NCBI GenBank assembly: GCA_020081605.1 | Contig: JAHREC010000049.1 | Location: 434,001 to 498,000 of the forward strand | Direction: 5' to 3' | DNA from: Albifimbria verrucaria | Lineage: Eukaryota; Ascomycota; Sordariomycetes; Hypocreales; Stachybotryaceae | Length of the DNA: 64,000 nt | In this document: one piece after another, positions 22,833 to 36,736 of the stretch | Layout of the letters: every line of letters starts with the position of its first letter | Position numbering within the stretch: the first letter of the stretch is position 1 | Position numbers and translations under genes: made by a program | The notes under the pieces: model-generated | Told to the model about the DNA's origin: nothing | Databases searched by the model: none | What the model saw: the letters and a program-made list of their open reading frames with translations, nothing else

Positions 22833-23840
22833 GTTGCGATGGCTTTCGGATGCGCAGAAATGGTGTTGAGATGATCCAAGTGAACCAGCACGCCCACCTT
22901 AGGCGCCGCCTAGGAAACCTGATTACTTATCTCATCCAAAGAAAGGAGACTGCTGCGACCCGATGAAGTGTTGCATTGCTTACCTGTTGCAACTCTAGGT
23001 GTAAACTCCTTGGCGTAACCAATAACAACGACGTTTTACAGTACCGTGCAGCGAAGGATGCATCGAAGGATCAGACTGCGACTCTACCTGCAAAGGCTCA
23101 TGTTCTATCCTTACTTGGTATGGATACGAAACCTCCCGGCCGTTAAAATCTAATTAATTTAATAATGTCTTGCTGTTGGGTTGCATTCGCCACAGACCAC
23201 AGCTTACACCCCCGCATATCTGTCTCACTGCCTCCAGCCTTAAGGAAGGTATCCTGTGAGTGAGTGGCACAGCATGATTTGGGGCGGTGATTGGAGTATG
23301 CACGACATGGATGATGGCAGTGATGGCTGCTTACCCTTGCATGGCCGGGGCTGGCTCGCAAAGCTGGCCGGCTCGCGCACCTCCCACTGAGATGGCGTTG
23401 GACACTGTGGCAGGGGCTGGCATGCGTACCTTGAGGTTACCAGATCGCCATCGGATCTTGAAATGGCTGAACTGTCAAAGCCCTGTCAATGTGCACTTTG
23501 GACCATGAGTCCGGACGCGAGTCCCGCCCCTCGGTAGGACCCTTTCTGCCAATTTCAAATCGGGCATGGCGACCGGGCTCTACCGTTGTAATCGGCGGAT
23601 GCCTGGCCAGTTAGAATGTGACAGCGGCTAGGAGGAAAAGATCATGAGTAGTTACATCGGGCCATCCTGCTAAGCATTCTGTGCCTGTCATGGACCTGCT
23701 GGTATCTTATAGCCATACATAATATATGGGGGTGTCCTTCTAACCCCGTGGTTCCCAGCAGCGTTGGTATTGATACCAGTCTATACGCGGCCTGTTTTCT
23801 TGCTTATTCTGCGACGTCATTTACACAGACTTGAACGCGC
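22833..23840. promoter_or_regulatory. Divergent promoter region of PKS-NRPS and Pth11-like gene
   Basis: About 1 kb without a supported gene between two divergent starts. An AT-rich CATAATATAT stretch lies near 23717-23727, about 115 bp upstream of the megasynthase ATG, and could serve as a TATA element. No TCG-N5-CGA match was found by eye. Confidence 0.45.
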
Positions 23841-26800
23841 CATGTCTAGTTCGAGAAAAGACATCGCCATTATTGGTAGTGGCTGTCGCTTCCCTGGCGA
23901 GGTCAATGCACCCTCCAAACTATGGGACGTTTTGCAAAACCCACGACCCTTGCACAAGAAATCACAGACGACCGCTTCAGCCTACAGGGCTTTTACCACC
24001 CAGATGGGAGGTACTCTGGGCACTCGAATGTGAAGGAAGCGTATTTGTTGGGTGGACATGGAGCCCATCGACAGTTCGATGCCACCTTTTTGGCATCAGC
24101 CCAGCCGAGGCCAGTGTGATGGATCCGCAGGCCCGTCTCTTGCTGGAGACAGTGTATGAAGCACTAGAAGCAGCTGGCCAAACAATCGAAGGACTCCAAG
24201 GATCTAACACCGCCGTGTATGCTGGCCAGATGGTAGCAGACTACGAGCAGGTTCTTGTAAGAGACACCGATTCTATGGGAACATATCATGCAACCGGTAC
24301 CTCGCGGGCCCTGCTATCCAACCGAGTCTCGTATTTCTTTGACTGGCATGGACCCTCCATGACCATTGACACAGCTTGCAGTTCTAGCCTTGTCGCAGTA
24401 CATGAAGCCGTTCAGGTTCTACGCTCAGGGCAGTCCCGGGTGGCGGTAGCTGCAGGCGCCAATTTAATTTTTGACCCTCACTGCTTTGCGGCTGAGAGTA
24501 CACTTGGAATGCTCTCCCCAAATGGACGTTCAAGGATGTGGGATGAGAAAGCCGACGGCTACGCACGAGGAGAAGGTGTTGCAGCTGTTATCCTTAAAAC
24601 ACTGGAGGATGCTGAGGCCGACGGGGATCATATCGAGTGTGTGATTAGGGAGACGGGAGTGAATCAGGATGGCAGGACACACGGAATCACCATGTAAGCG
24701 AGTTGCTCTCTCAAACATGCAAAATACTTACAGAATCTAGGCCAAGTGCTCTGTCACAAGCGCAATTAATGCGCGATTGCTATCGACGAGCAGGTCTCAA
24801 CCCCACAGACGCTGCTCAACGCCCACAATACTTTGAGGCTCACGGAACAGGAACACCTGTTGGAGATCCAATCGAAGCCGAGGCGATTCGCTCTGTGTTC
24901 TTCCCCGAATCTGTTCATGCCAAAGATGATCCTACGAAGCTCTTCGTGGGTAGCATCAAGACACTCGTTGGCCACACCGAAGGTACCGCAGGACTTGCGG
25001 GAATTCTAAAAGCGTCTTTGGCACTACAACACAAAACAATACCTCCAAACCTGTTGTTCGACAAGCTGAACCCGAAGATTGAGCCTTTCTATTCAAATTT
25101 GCGAATTGCAGTTGAACCCACAAAGTGGCCGTCAATACCTTCAGACGGTGCTCGAAGAGCAAGCGTTAATAGGTTAGTTGAGCCAACTATTCTTGACCAC
25201 GGCACTTAGCTGACTTCTTTTCCTTGACAGTTTTGGATTTGGAGGAACTAACGCACATGCAATTCTTGAAAGTTATAATGCGAGGGCTGAAGTGGCGTCT
25301 GCATTAATAGCCGATCAAACTACCTATGCTCCTTTCATTTTCTCGGCGGCATCAGAAAGCTCGCTACGGGATACGCTGCATAAGTTCTATGCGTGTTTAC
25401 CAGACCTCAAGAGACACGCCCAACTGCGAGATATCGCTTTCACCCTTTACAATCGCCGTACGCTTCTACACACAGCCACGTACTTGTCAGCTAGGAATTT
25501 TGAAGAACTTGATACCGCCCTGAAGAAGAAGCTTGAAACCACAGGATCGAACCCAAACCAATCAGTTGGTGTCAGGGCCCGACGAGGAGACTCCGCAAAT
25601 AAGGAGCCTAGCATTCTTGCGGTTTTCACAGGCCAGGGAGCTCAATGGCCGCGAATGGGAGCCGATCTGATCGCAAGCTCGGCTGTCGCTAGAAATACCA
25701 TAAACCGTCTCGATAAACGCCTATCGCAACTTCCTGCTTCAGATGTGCCTCAATGGACGTTGCTCGAGATGCTTGAGAGCGATGCAGAGAGTTCTCGGAT
25801 TGGCGAAGCAGAAATATCACAACCAATTTGCACTGCAATACAGATCCTTCAAGTTGATATCTTGAGGGCTGCAGGTGTCAAATTCTCGGCCATAGTGGGA
25901 CACTCATCTGGTGAGATTGGTGCAGCATATGCCACGGGACTCCTCTCAGCAGAAGACGCTATTTGTATCGCTTACTATCGTGGTCTTCACGCACATCTTG
26001 CCCAAGGACCTGAAGGACAGAAAGGCGCTATGATGGCCGTAGGAACATCATATGATGATGCACAAGATCTATGCATAGCACCTGAATTCGAGGGTCGAGC
26101 ATGTGTTGGGAGCGTTAACTCCCTGTCAGCGTGACTCTTTCCGGAGATGAGGATTCCATCAAAAGGTTGGAGATAATCTTTGAAGACGAGGAAAAGTTCA
26201 CCAGAATCCTCCGCGTAGACAAGGCTTACCACTCCCATCACATGATTCCATGTGGAGAGAGATATGCGGAGTCTCTGTCTTTGTTGGACATAAGGATAGG
26301 CTCTGGAGAGGGAGGAGGGAGGTGGACTTCCAGTGTCTACGGTAAACATGTCGAAAGTCACTTGATGGGATTGGAGAACCAGTACTGGGTCAAGAACCTG
26401 TTATCTCCAGTGCTGTTTAAAGACGCAGTGGAAGGGGCTATTGCACACCATGGCTCCTTCGATCTCATTGTTGAGGTTGGTCCACATCCAGCATTGAAAG
26501 GGCCAGTTCTCGAGACACTAGAAAAGAGTTCAAATCAACCACCACCATATACAGGCCTTTTCCAACGAGGAAATTCCGCTATAACCTCTATAGCCGATGC
26601 GATTGGACTTATCGTGGCTCATTTGGGAAAATCCTGCATTAACATTCATGCTTACGAGCAATTCATCTCGGGTCATAGACCATCCATGTTGGTCAAAGGA
26701 GCTGCCTACGTATGCTTGGGATCATACGAAAGAACACTGGCATGAATCAAGATATGCAAAGGCTGTTAGGATGAGACCTGGGCCTCTTCATCCGCTCCTA

Positions 26801-29800
26801 GGGCACGTCACAGCAGACTCTTCCCCCAAGACATGCGTTGGCGTCACGTACTTCAACCAAGCAAACTGCCGTGGTTAAGCGGGCATGAACTTCAAGGGCA
26901 AATGGTGTTCCCTGCTGCAGGATATGTTGTCATGGCGCTGGAGGCAGGGGCTCTCTTATCACAAAATGCCATGGCGACTTTGATTGAGCTTTCCGACCTC
27001 GATATATCGAAAGCATTGACGTTTGATAATGAAGACACACGAGTTGAGCTCATATTCGCTATGTCTGACATTGTAAGATCAAAAGACAAGATTGAAGCCT
27101 CAATCAAGTGCAGTGCAGCAGACGACAAAGCTGGATCAAAGCTGGAATTACTTGCAAGTGGCCGGCTGAGTATTCTGCTTGGGAACCATGCCATGATATG
27201 CTCCCAGGAGATCCCCGCCACCTACAAATCTCATGAAAGTACGCTCAATCGAGTTTTACTCTTGTCTGGAAAGATTGGAATACCAATATTCTGGCCCATT
27301 TGCGGCTTTGTATGACCTAGAGCGAAAACTGGGAGCCGCAACGGGTATGATCTCACGAACCGAATCCTCCATGTTGATCCATCCTGCTATGCTAGATGCA
27401 GCTTTTCAATCTACTCTCCTTGTATACTCGGCGCCTAATGATGGTAGATTATCATCATTGCATGTTCCAAGGAGAATACGCTGTGTAAGGGCGAACCCAT
27501 ATCTATGTGCGGAGCGGACAGTCCAAAATGCTCCATTATCGTTTGATGCAGTTCAGACCAATACGGATGATTCTACTGTCATTGCAGGAGATATTGAAAT
27601 TTATGGAAAGGATCGAGAAAATGCACTTGTTCAGATCGAAGGACTTGAATGTGTTGCTTTTGCTCAAAGCACTGCGCTTGATGACAAGGAGCTTTTCTCA
27701 ACTGTCAGCTGGGATGTCGCGGAGCCGAATCTCAACTTGACTACAAAGATTGGCTATGAGAGTTCTGACTTGAGTAATGAGACTCTAAACATTCTAGAGC
27801 GCATGGCAAGCTTCTATTTACGGAATCTAGAGAGGAAGTACCTCAAGATCACCCAAGCCGAAGTGAGGGCCCTTATCAACAGTGGTTCCATTTTGCAGCA
27901 GACAGTATCGTTAGAGCAAGGAAGGCCGATTACCACTCTGGAAAGAGGAATGGAACGACGATACAGCAACTCACCTGGATGCGTTGATGAAACCTCACGA
28001 GGATGTTGTTGATGTCAAATTTGTGAGAGCTATTGGAGAGTATATCTCTGACATAGCGACAGGTCTCAGATCCTCGGTTGAGATAAGCTTGAGAGACGAT
28101 GTCTTAGGAACTTACTATTCCAAAGGCATTGGTCTGCCCAGTTACCTCTCCTTTCTGGCTCGATCAGTGAAGCAACTTACACACAGAAATCCTTCCATGA
28201 ACATATTGGAGGTCGGAGCTGGCACTGGAGCATGTACAAAAGCTGTATTTGAGGAAATTGGGGATACATTCGCCTCATACACCTTCTCAGATGTGACGCC
28301 TGGATTCGCGGACTCTGCAAGAACATGGGCTAGTAGCACTCATTTGGAGAAGATGCTATTTAAGACTTTCGATGTTGGACAACCGCCTAATACCCAAGGA
28401 ATGCAGGATCAGACGTATGACCTTATCATTGCTTCATTGGTGCTACACGCAACTCCTAGCCTTGAGCAGACTTTAAAGAATATTCGACGTATACTTAAGC
28501 CGGGCGGCTACTTGATCGCTCTAGAGGTTGTACCAACAGACCTTGTCCATTACGGTGTCATGTTTGGGGCTTTCACAGGATGGTGGCTTGGTGCACATGA
28601 AGGACGCTCGTTGTCGCCAGCATTGACAAGAAACCAGTGGCATGATCTACTAGAAACCTGTGGTTTCTCGGGATGCCTGAATTCGACGCCTGAGGATATT
28701 GACATTATTACCCCTGTTTTCGTGTTTGCATCGCAAGCCTTGGATGATAGGGTGAGGTTTTTACAGAACCCCTAGCCTCTGTAGATATATTACCAGCCTT
28801 GGATAGGTCAATCCAGGAACTGGTCATTGTGGGTGGTCCTGCCGAGGCTTCCAATTTCGTAACCGAAATTGAGTCTTATGTTGCTCCATATTGTGGCCAA
28901 CGCAGTTCCCTGAGTTCACTTGCAGAGATATCCACAATCAACATTACTTCGGCAACAACTATACTGTGTTTTGCGGATATAGCAGGTTCAATCTGGGAAG
29001 ATCCCAGTGTTGAGCATTGGGATGCACTCAAAGCATGTCTCATGAATGCAGGGACACTTGTATGGGTCACCTCTGGGAGACGAAGAGAAAACCCCACACG
29101 AGCATTACAATTGGACTTGTAAGGTCTGCGGTGCGCGAGATCTCGACTCTTGCTTATCTGTTCATTGACATCTATGATGGATGCTCTAATCCTAGCCAGC
29201 GTGTTTCTGAGGCTTTTCTACGATACAACGCCACAAGGTCCTTCCGTGCTGCCGGGGGCTCGATACTACCATTGAAGCCGAGCTTGTCCTCAATGAAGAT
29301 GAGAACTGGCTCATCCCCGTTTAATTGCCTGCGAAGATATGAACAATCGCTATAACTGTCAAGCACGACCTATCATGACCTCATCAAGAGGTGCAGGTAT
29401 CACAATAGGATACTCTGATTCTGGGATGCATATCGAACAAGAGTCTCTTTCCACCCGTGATGAGGAAAGCAAAGGACAAATCCGTACCATCTATTCACTT
29501 TCGCATGCTGTGAAAATAGGCGACCACGATTTCTTATGCTTGGTTATGGGTCAACAACGTGATTCCAGTGAATTCAAGGTCGCCTTGACGACCGAACACA
29601 AGTCGACAATCAATCCATGGAGTGGTTGCTCTACAAACGCTAACTATAAGTCTATGGAAGACACCGATTTCTTAACGTTAGTGTCATACCAAATACAGGC
29701 ATCCGCGATCCTCGGGGAACTAAAGGAAGGTGAAACTCTTCTTGTTCACGAGCCAAATGCAGATTTCGCCGCTATATTATCTCAAGAGGCAGAAGGTGCT

Positions 29801-32800
29801 GGAGTGAAGGCAGTCTTCACGACGGAATCGAAAACTACGACGCTACATGTTGGTGAATGGCTCATAGTCCATCCTCAAGCTACGCATCGTTCATTATTGG
29901 CCCTGCTACCAAAGTCCGTGTCAGCCTTTGTCAATATGGCAAATACTCCAGGACACGAAATTATGAGATTTGTACGCTCGAGATACCACAACCGTTGCAA
30001 GTACTACACCACAGAAGCACTCCTTCATGCAACGGCATCGCCACCAAGGGTTTCTGATGCAGGTAATATCCTCAAACTGCTCGAGGAAGCTGTTTTGAAG
30101 GCTGGTACATATTCAAACATGCGAGAGTCTCGCCAACAGCCGTCACTTGACGTATTGACTCTACAGTCGCTTTCGGAAGAGAACAGCAACCTGACGCCAG
30201 CCAAGATCATAGACTGGGGTTCAGGGGCCGATGTCCAAGTTCGAGTGAAGCCTGCCGACAACCATATTGCATTTTCACCAGACCGAACTTACTGGCTCGT
30301 GGGACTGACAGGCAGCCTGGGGCTCTCGCTTTGCGAGTGGATGATCCACCATGGAGCCAAACATATTGTGTTCACTAGCCGAAAGCCATGTATAGATGAG
30401 CGCTGGCTTGAGAGATGGCTGCCTTGCAGGCGAACGTGCATGTCCATCAATGGTCAGTTCAGAATACTTCACTTTTATCTAAGTCTATTTTATGCTAACA
30501 TGTTCTGTCTTGTTGCAGTGACATCACAAACAAAGAGGATGTTGTCTCAATGTATTCAAAAATCTCTTCGACTATGCCCCCAATTGCAGGAGTTGCACAC
30601 GGAGCGAGTGAGTTACAACCTCTCTTTTACTAAATCTATGCGGATGGTTCCGTCATCACTTGATATTGCTTCCGTTGTTTTGTTTCCGAACATCCTTCTA
30701 GCGTTGAATTACTTTCAATCCTCAGAGACTAACTGATGATTCTTTCTAGTGGTACTCCAAGACACACCTATCAGCAATATGTCACTGGACAATCTCACAA
30801 GTGTCCTCAGACCCAAAGTAGAGGGTAGTTTGTACTTGAATGAGATTTTCCAGGAGGACGTATTGGACTTCTTCATTTTCTTCTCATCTGCGACACTGAT
30901 CAACGGCAATCCCGGTCAAGCGAACTACTCAGCAGCCAATGCTTTCATGACTAGCTTAGCAGAAAAGCGTCGAGCTCAAGGCCTAGCCGCATCTACAATC
31001 GCAATCGGACCAGTGTTTGGAATTGGATATATTGCTCAAGCGGCACAGGACGAAGAACAGAAATCTGTTTTTGCGCAAGCCACAATGCGTGCGGGTGGCT
31101 ATTTGCCCACTTCTGAGTCGGATTTTCATCAACTATTCGCAGAAGCTGTGCTGGCTGGGCATCCTAAATCAGCTGGGAAAATGCCTTCAGACCTAGTAAC
31201 AGGCTTGAAGAAAATCCATCCAAGTGATACAGACCAGCCGTTCTGGGCGTCTAACCCAATCATGAACCACTTCGTTCGCTCACATGGCTCCCAACAACAA
31301 ACCAGCAACACATCACAGCCAAAGGTCTCTGTCGAGACAATGCTCGAGCAAGCTACTGACCATGACCAAGTTGAAAGTATAGTCAAGGCTGCATTCTATG
31401 AGAAAGTTAGGTCAGTGTTCCTTTTGGGTAACAGTATATCGGATACGGACCTAGCTTCCATGAGCTTCGATCAGATGGGTGTGGACTCTCTATCTGCGGT
31501 TGAGATAAGAAGATGGTGCATGAGAACATTGGAGATCAATATCCCTGTGCTCAAGATTCTCAACGGTGCCACGGTAGGCGATCTGGTCTTAATAGCCATT
31601 GAAACTCTCCCACAGAGATTGGTACCGAACCTGGAAACAAGCAGCACCTCGTCAGATACTCTTGACACATCCGACGAGCAGGATACGGAAGACTCACAGA
31701 TTTTATCTTCTGCATCTTCTGCAGCTTCCTTGGCTCAGGAACAAGCACTAGTCACAGAGGAAACCTCTGACGACTCCAATCCAAGTAACTTGCCTCATTC
31801 AGATACTACTTTACTTGTCAAACAGGTGATAAACCCCAATATCATCGCCAAGGCAGCGAATTTCGAGGCACCATCCTCCAAAGGCGTGGAAGATGTCGCA
31901 AGGTCTGCACAGACTTTACCTCCTTCCACGACTGGAGCATCTAGACTATCTTATAGTCAGGAAATGATATGGTTTGTCTGGAAATTCATGTCCGACAGGA
32001 CCTGTCTTAATCACACTGGCTGGGCCCGTATAACTGGTTCTGTCGACGCGGCAAAACTAAGCGAAGCCGTCCGAAAAGCAACGCAAAACATGAAACTCTC
32101 AGGGCATGCTTCTTCGAGGAAGATGGCCACCCTGTTCAAGGAATTATGGAAGAGAGTATGATCAAGTTGGAGTTGCGGGAGGTGTTTTCTGAAGAAGATG
32201 TAACCCGCGTAGAAGATGAGATGCGCCGTCATATTTTCGATATTTCTCAAGGCGATACGATGCGCCTGATATTGCTCTCAAAGTCTAGAAAAGAACATTT
32301 TCTTGTCTTTGGTGTGCATCCATTGGTTATGGATGGTCTATCTTTCCAGATGTTCCTCAAAGGACTTCAAACCTACAACAAACCAGCTTCAGAGCCTTAT
32401 ATCAAACGGCAGATCTACGGTTTTGCTGAGTTTGCACAAAAGCAAAGGGAGGATCTGTATAATGGTGTTTATGAGACTGAAGTGAATTATTGGAAGAAAG
32501 AGCTCGCCACCTTACCTCCACCCTTACCGATTCTCAACATTTCAACTGCCAAGTCTCGCTCAGCGATAAACGTTTACCAAAACGAACGGGCTGTTTTGCG
32601 ACTGTCAACTGCCGTTAAATCGCAAATTCAAGCTGTATGCAGACGCCTCAGATGCACACCTTTTCATTTCTATCTTGCGGTCTTCAGGGCACTGCTACTG
32701 AGATTTACTGGTGATGCCGAAGACGTTGCCATTGGTATTGCCGACGCAAACAGAACGGACGACGAGATAATGGATGTTCTAGGAAGCTTCCTAAACATTT

Positions 32801-35800
32801 TGACCATACGTGTGAAGACTCATGCACAAGAAAGATTTGATCAGCTTTTGAGCAGCACCCGAGAAAAGGTCTACGGGGCATTGATAAATTCAAAAGTGCC
32901 TTTCCAGGCTCTATTGAGCGAGTAAGTCGTCAATAATCTTTACGTTCTCAATGAGGTCTCCAAAAGTATGCTAATGAACCTCCCAGACTGAAAGTGGCTC
33001 GGTCAGCCACGACTACATCCCTATTTCAATGCTTTGTCGACTATCGCTTAGGCCAATTCGAGAAAATGGCGTGGGGCGATGCTGAATTACAAGTCGAAGC
33101 TTTCGAGTTCTCCAGGCTTCCATATGACTTGGCACTGGACATTATAGATGTTCCAAATGGGGAGTGTATCCATATTCTGGAAGTTCGAAAAGAGCTCTAC
33201 GGCAAAGCAGGTGCTGAACGCATTCTCGAGAGCTTTGAGCTCCTGATAAATGCGTTTGCATCTAAACCTGAGCTTACTCTGAACGAGCCGGCAATGTTCA
33301 AGGATGAAGGAATAAAGCAAACCCTTGCTTATAGTCAGGGTAAGCATGTCATCGTCTGGACACATGACATCTACTAACGCACTGTTTATAGGTCCTGCTC
33401 CGCCTTCTCTATGGGAAAATACTCTCATTCATCAAATAACGGAAATTAGTGAACTCCGACCGCATGAAACTGCTGTTCGTGACTATGAAGACCAATTGAC
33501 CTCGTTTGCAGACCTGATGGCAAAAGCAAACTCGATTGCCAACGAGCTTCAGGGTGTTGGCATACAGCGCCAAGATCGAGTCGCTGTGCTACTAGAACCC
33601 ACTAATTCTTGGATTGCGTCTATTATTGGTGTAATGACCTTGGGAGCAGTCTACGTTCCGTTAGACATGAGTTTGCCATGGCAGCGACTCACTGACATGG
33701 TCAACGACTGTTCTCCAAAAGCCATCATTGTCGATCAGGATACTAAGCAACATCAGGATCATTTCCTACGTCCTGATTTAACCGCGATAAACATTTCGAG
33801 CATCTCAACATGTGATCTAAAAATTCCGGTCACAGCTGACGAGAATGATGCTGCTGCAATTCTATACACAAGTGGCACCTCAGGGACCCCGAAGGGCATC
33901 ATACTAAGCCATAAGGGCTTGCGGAACTTTGTAGAGCCAGTACCACAGCTCTACAACTTAGGGCCATCTGAAGTTGTACTACAACAGACCTCTTCATCCT
34001 TTGATATGTCTCTCAGTCAAATATTCAAGGCACTTTGCCATGGTTGGAGTCTAAGCATTCTTCCACGAGAGCTTCGGGGTGATGCTATAGCCATAAGCAG
34101 AACCATACGCAGACACAACGTCACAGTGACTGTTGCAACTCCGTCTGAGTATTCGTCTTGGCTGGGTTACGGTAGGGACGATCTTCATGCCAGCAGTCAA
34201 TGGAAAACAGCGTTCTGTGGCGGAGAACCTGTTACAGAAGCATTGCAATCACAGTTTCGTTCTTTACCGCTCAAGCATATCCGGATCTACAACCACTATG
34301 GACCCACTGAGACCACCTTCGCCGCAACGAGCACGGAAATAAGTTTGCATACACAAGAAAATAAAAGATTCAGCGAAGATCCTGAAATGGAGACGGCAAG
34401 TGCTGGCTTCCCACTTCCAGGGTACGCTGTATATGTACTGGACGATCAGATGAGGCCTTTGCCTGCCAGGGTACAGGGCGAGATCTACATTGGCGGCGCA
34501 GGAGTTGGACATGGGTACTTGAACAGGCCCTCTCTGAGTTCCGAGCGATTTGTTGCGGATATCTTTGCTTCTCAAGAAGAGCGAGCTTGGGGATGGACTA
34601 CGCTTCATCGTACTGGTGACGTGGGTCGTTGGAACGCCAAAGGTGCTCTGATGATTGAAGGTCGAAAAGCAAGGGACAGCCAAGTGAAACTGCGCGGAAT
34701 TCGCGTTGATCTTGAAGAAATTGAGAATTCCATCCTGAGTGAGGGTGGTGATATCATACATCAAGTAGTTGTCACTGTGCGTCAGCAAAACAGGACTGCC
34801 GGCTCTGCGTTTTTGGTCGCTCATGTTGTTTTGAGCGACGGGAACAGGATCGACAGCGAACAGCATCAACTTCTCAGCGAACTTTTATCACGTCTAAGAC
34901 TTACACTTCCACAATATATGTGTCCCTCGGCTATCATGGCCGTCAAGCAGCTGCCTATGACGAATGCTGCCAAACTCGATCGTACCGCTGCTATGTCGCT
35001 TCCTCTGAATGTCGCAGCTATCGACAAACAACAGTTAGATGCAAACAAGAAGGCGTTGACAGCCACTGAGGAGCGTCTTCTACTAGTCTGGGAGGACGTA
35101 CTGCCGAGCCTGCTTGCCTCCATGAATCGTGAAGGTGTCATAACATCTGCTACAGATTTCTTCCATGCGGGTGGCACATCAATGCTACTGTTGGGGCTCC
35201 AAGCACGCATTCGAAGTGTTTTTAGCGTTGAGCTTTCCCTGATCCACATGTTTGAGAGTAGTACTTTGGGATCCATGGGACGCATGATTGATCAACATAT
35301 GGGAGACCAACGGTACGAGAGCCCTGTTGTTCCAGGAGAGTCAAAAACTATCGACGATTTCGAAATCGATTGGGATGAAGAAACTAAGCTTCCCAAGCTC
35401 CTTGCGAACTCAATCTCTGAACCAAAAGCATCTCCTCGTAACGAAGGCCTCAGCCGCAAGGTTGTTGTGCTCACGGGTGCAACAGGTCTCCTTGGCCGTG
35501 GTTTGTTAGATGCTATGATTAAAGACGATAGTGTGGATCGAATTCATTGCATTGCAGTACGTAATGCGTCATCACGAGAAGATCTTCTACAGCTTGGCAA
35601 AGTCGTCGTACATGAAGGAGATCTCGCAGATATTCGGCTTAGGTTGTCTGAACAAGTTGCCAAAGACATCTTCGGAAAAGCCGATATAGTCATACATAAT
35701 GGTGCAGATGTGTCGTACCTCAAGAGTTACGCATCTCTCCGTGCTTGCAATGTTCTGTCAACGAAGAAGCTTGCAGAGCTGTGTGCACCTCGCATGATAC

Positions 35801-36528
35801 CGTTTCATTACGTATCTACTATGTCTGTTGGGCATGTCGTTACGGAGTCAATAGCTAAGTCAGGAAACAGCTCGGACCGGAAAGATGAACAGCTCGCTCC
35901 CGCCTCCGTTTCCGCCTATCCTCCCGTATTAGGGACACAGTCTGATTGTGGGGCTGATGATTCACGGTATGCGGCGCGTGGATATACTGCGTCAAAATGG
36001 GCCAGCGAAAGATTCTTAGAGCAACTCAAAGGAGAATTTCCGGAATGGGATGTCGTCATACATCGACCTGGCTTGATCTTGCCTCAGGAGCAAGATGCTC
36101 AACCAGAACACGATCGTGACATAGGCCTCGGGATTGTACAAAACATCACCCATTATGCAACTCTTCTGCACGCAATTCCTGCAATCGATAACGAGAGTCG
36201 CATGTCTAGTGTCACCACACATCTAGTGCCATTGGATGTAGTCGTCAAGGATTTGTTGGCTGCATCGGTGCATATCCTTGGTGATCATCAAGAGTCATCT
36301 CAACACGTGAAGTTCGTCCACCAGACGGAAGGTGAGCCCTTGTCGCTGGAGGCATTGCGTCAGATTGTGGCGCAAAACCTTTCCAGTGCATCAGACAGCG
36401 CGGATAAGTTAGAAGGAGGAGGTGAGGCTGAGATAACTAAAATGGACCTTGCTGAATGGGCACTACGAGCTGGCGAGGCTGGTATGCATCGTACATTGGT
36501 CGAGATGCTAATGAGTCTATCAGGATGA
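23841..36528 (+). CDS. Hybrid polyketide synthase-nonribosomal peptide synthetase (PKS-NRPS)
   Basis: It builds a C-methylated, highly reduced polyketide and condenses it with one amino acid. Domains, by approximate position: KS 23856-25260 (DTACSSSL, Cys codon 24377-24379; [17 protein letters not shown]); AT 25600-26550 (GHSSGE, Ser codon 25904-25906); DH 26780-27690 ([22 protein letters not shown]); C-methyltransferase 28000-28760 ([12 protein letters not shown]); degenerate ER 28790-30260; KR 30270-31000 ([23 protein letters not shown]); ACP 31380-31620 ([11 protein letters not shown]); C 31940-33330 (HPLVMDG in place of HHxxxDG); A 33400-34990 ([27 protein letters not shown]); T 35060-35290 (GGTSMLLLG); R 35450-36528 ([16 protein letters not shown]). 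Introns: 24694-24740, 25173-25230, 30453-30518, 30608-30749, 32922-32986, 33340-33391. At least 14 one-base breaks lie before 32100; the NRPS part from 32146 on reads cleanly. Confidence 0.95.
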
Positions 36529-36736
36529 TTTTATCAGGAAGTTGGCATTGTGTTCTTGTAACGATTGAATTGAAATCGAAATAGAAAATAGTCAAGTAGT
36601 TCATGAGTTTCATTTCCAGTTCAAGTATGTAATAGTCTATTGAACCAAATAGTTGCAGTCTAAGCGTTTTCGTATTGCTATCAATGGCTAAGATATAGGA
36701 GATTGCCGGTGAAGATTTAAGTATATCGAGAATGGT
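36529..36736. terminator. Convergent 3' region of PKS-NRPS and epoxide hydrolase
   Basis: The 208 bp between two convergent stop codons must contain both poly(A) sites. It is AT-rich, with AATAGAAAATAG near 36580 as a loose poly(A)-type signal for the megasynthase. No gene fits. Confidence 0.4.

Noticed and set aside
23841..32100. True pseudogene status of the PKS-NRPS
   Set aside because: Breaks are one-base changes mostly in homopolymers and also hit unrelated genes, while catalytic residues stay intact; error is the simpler reading.
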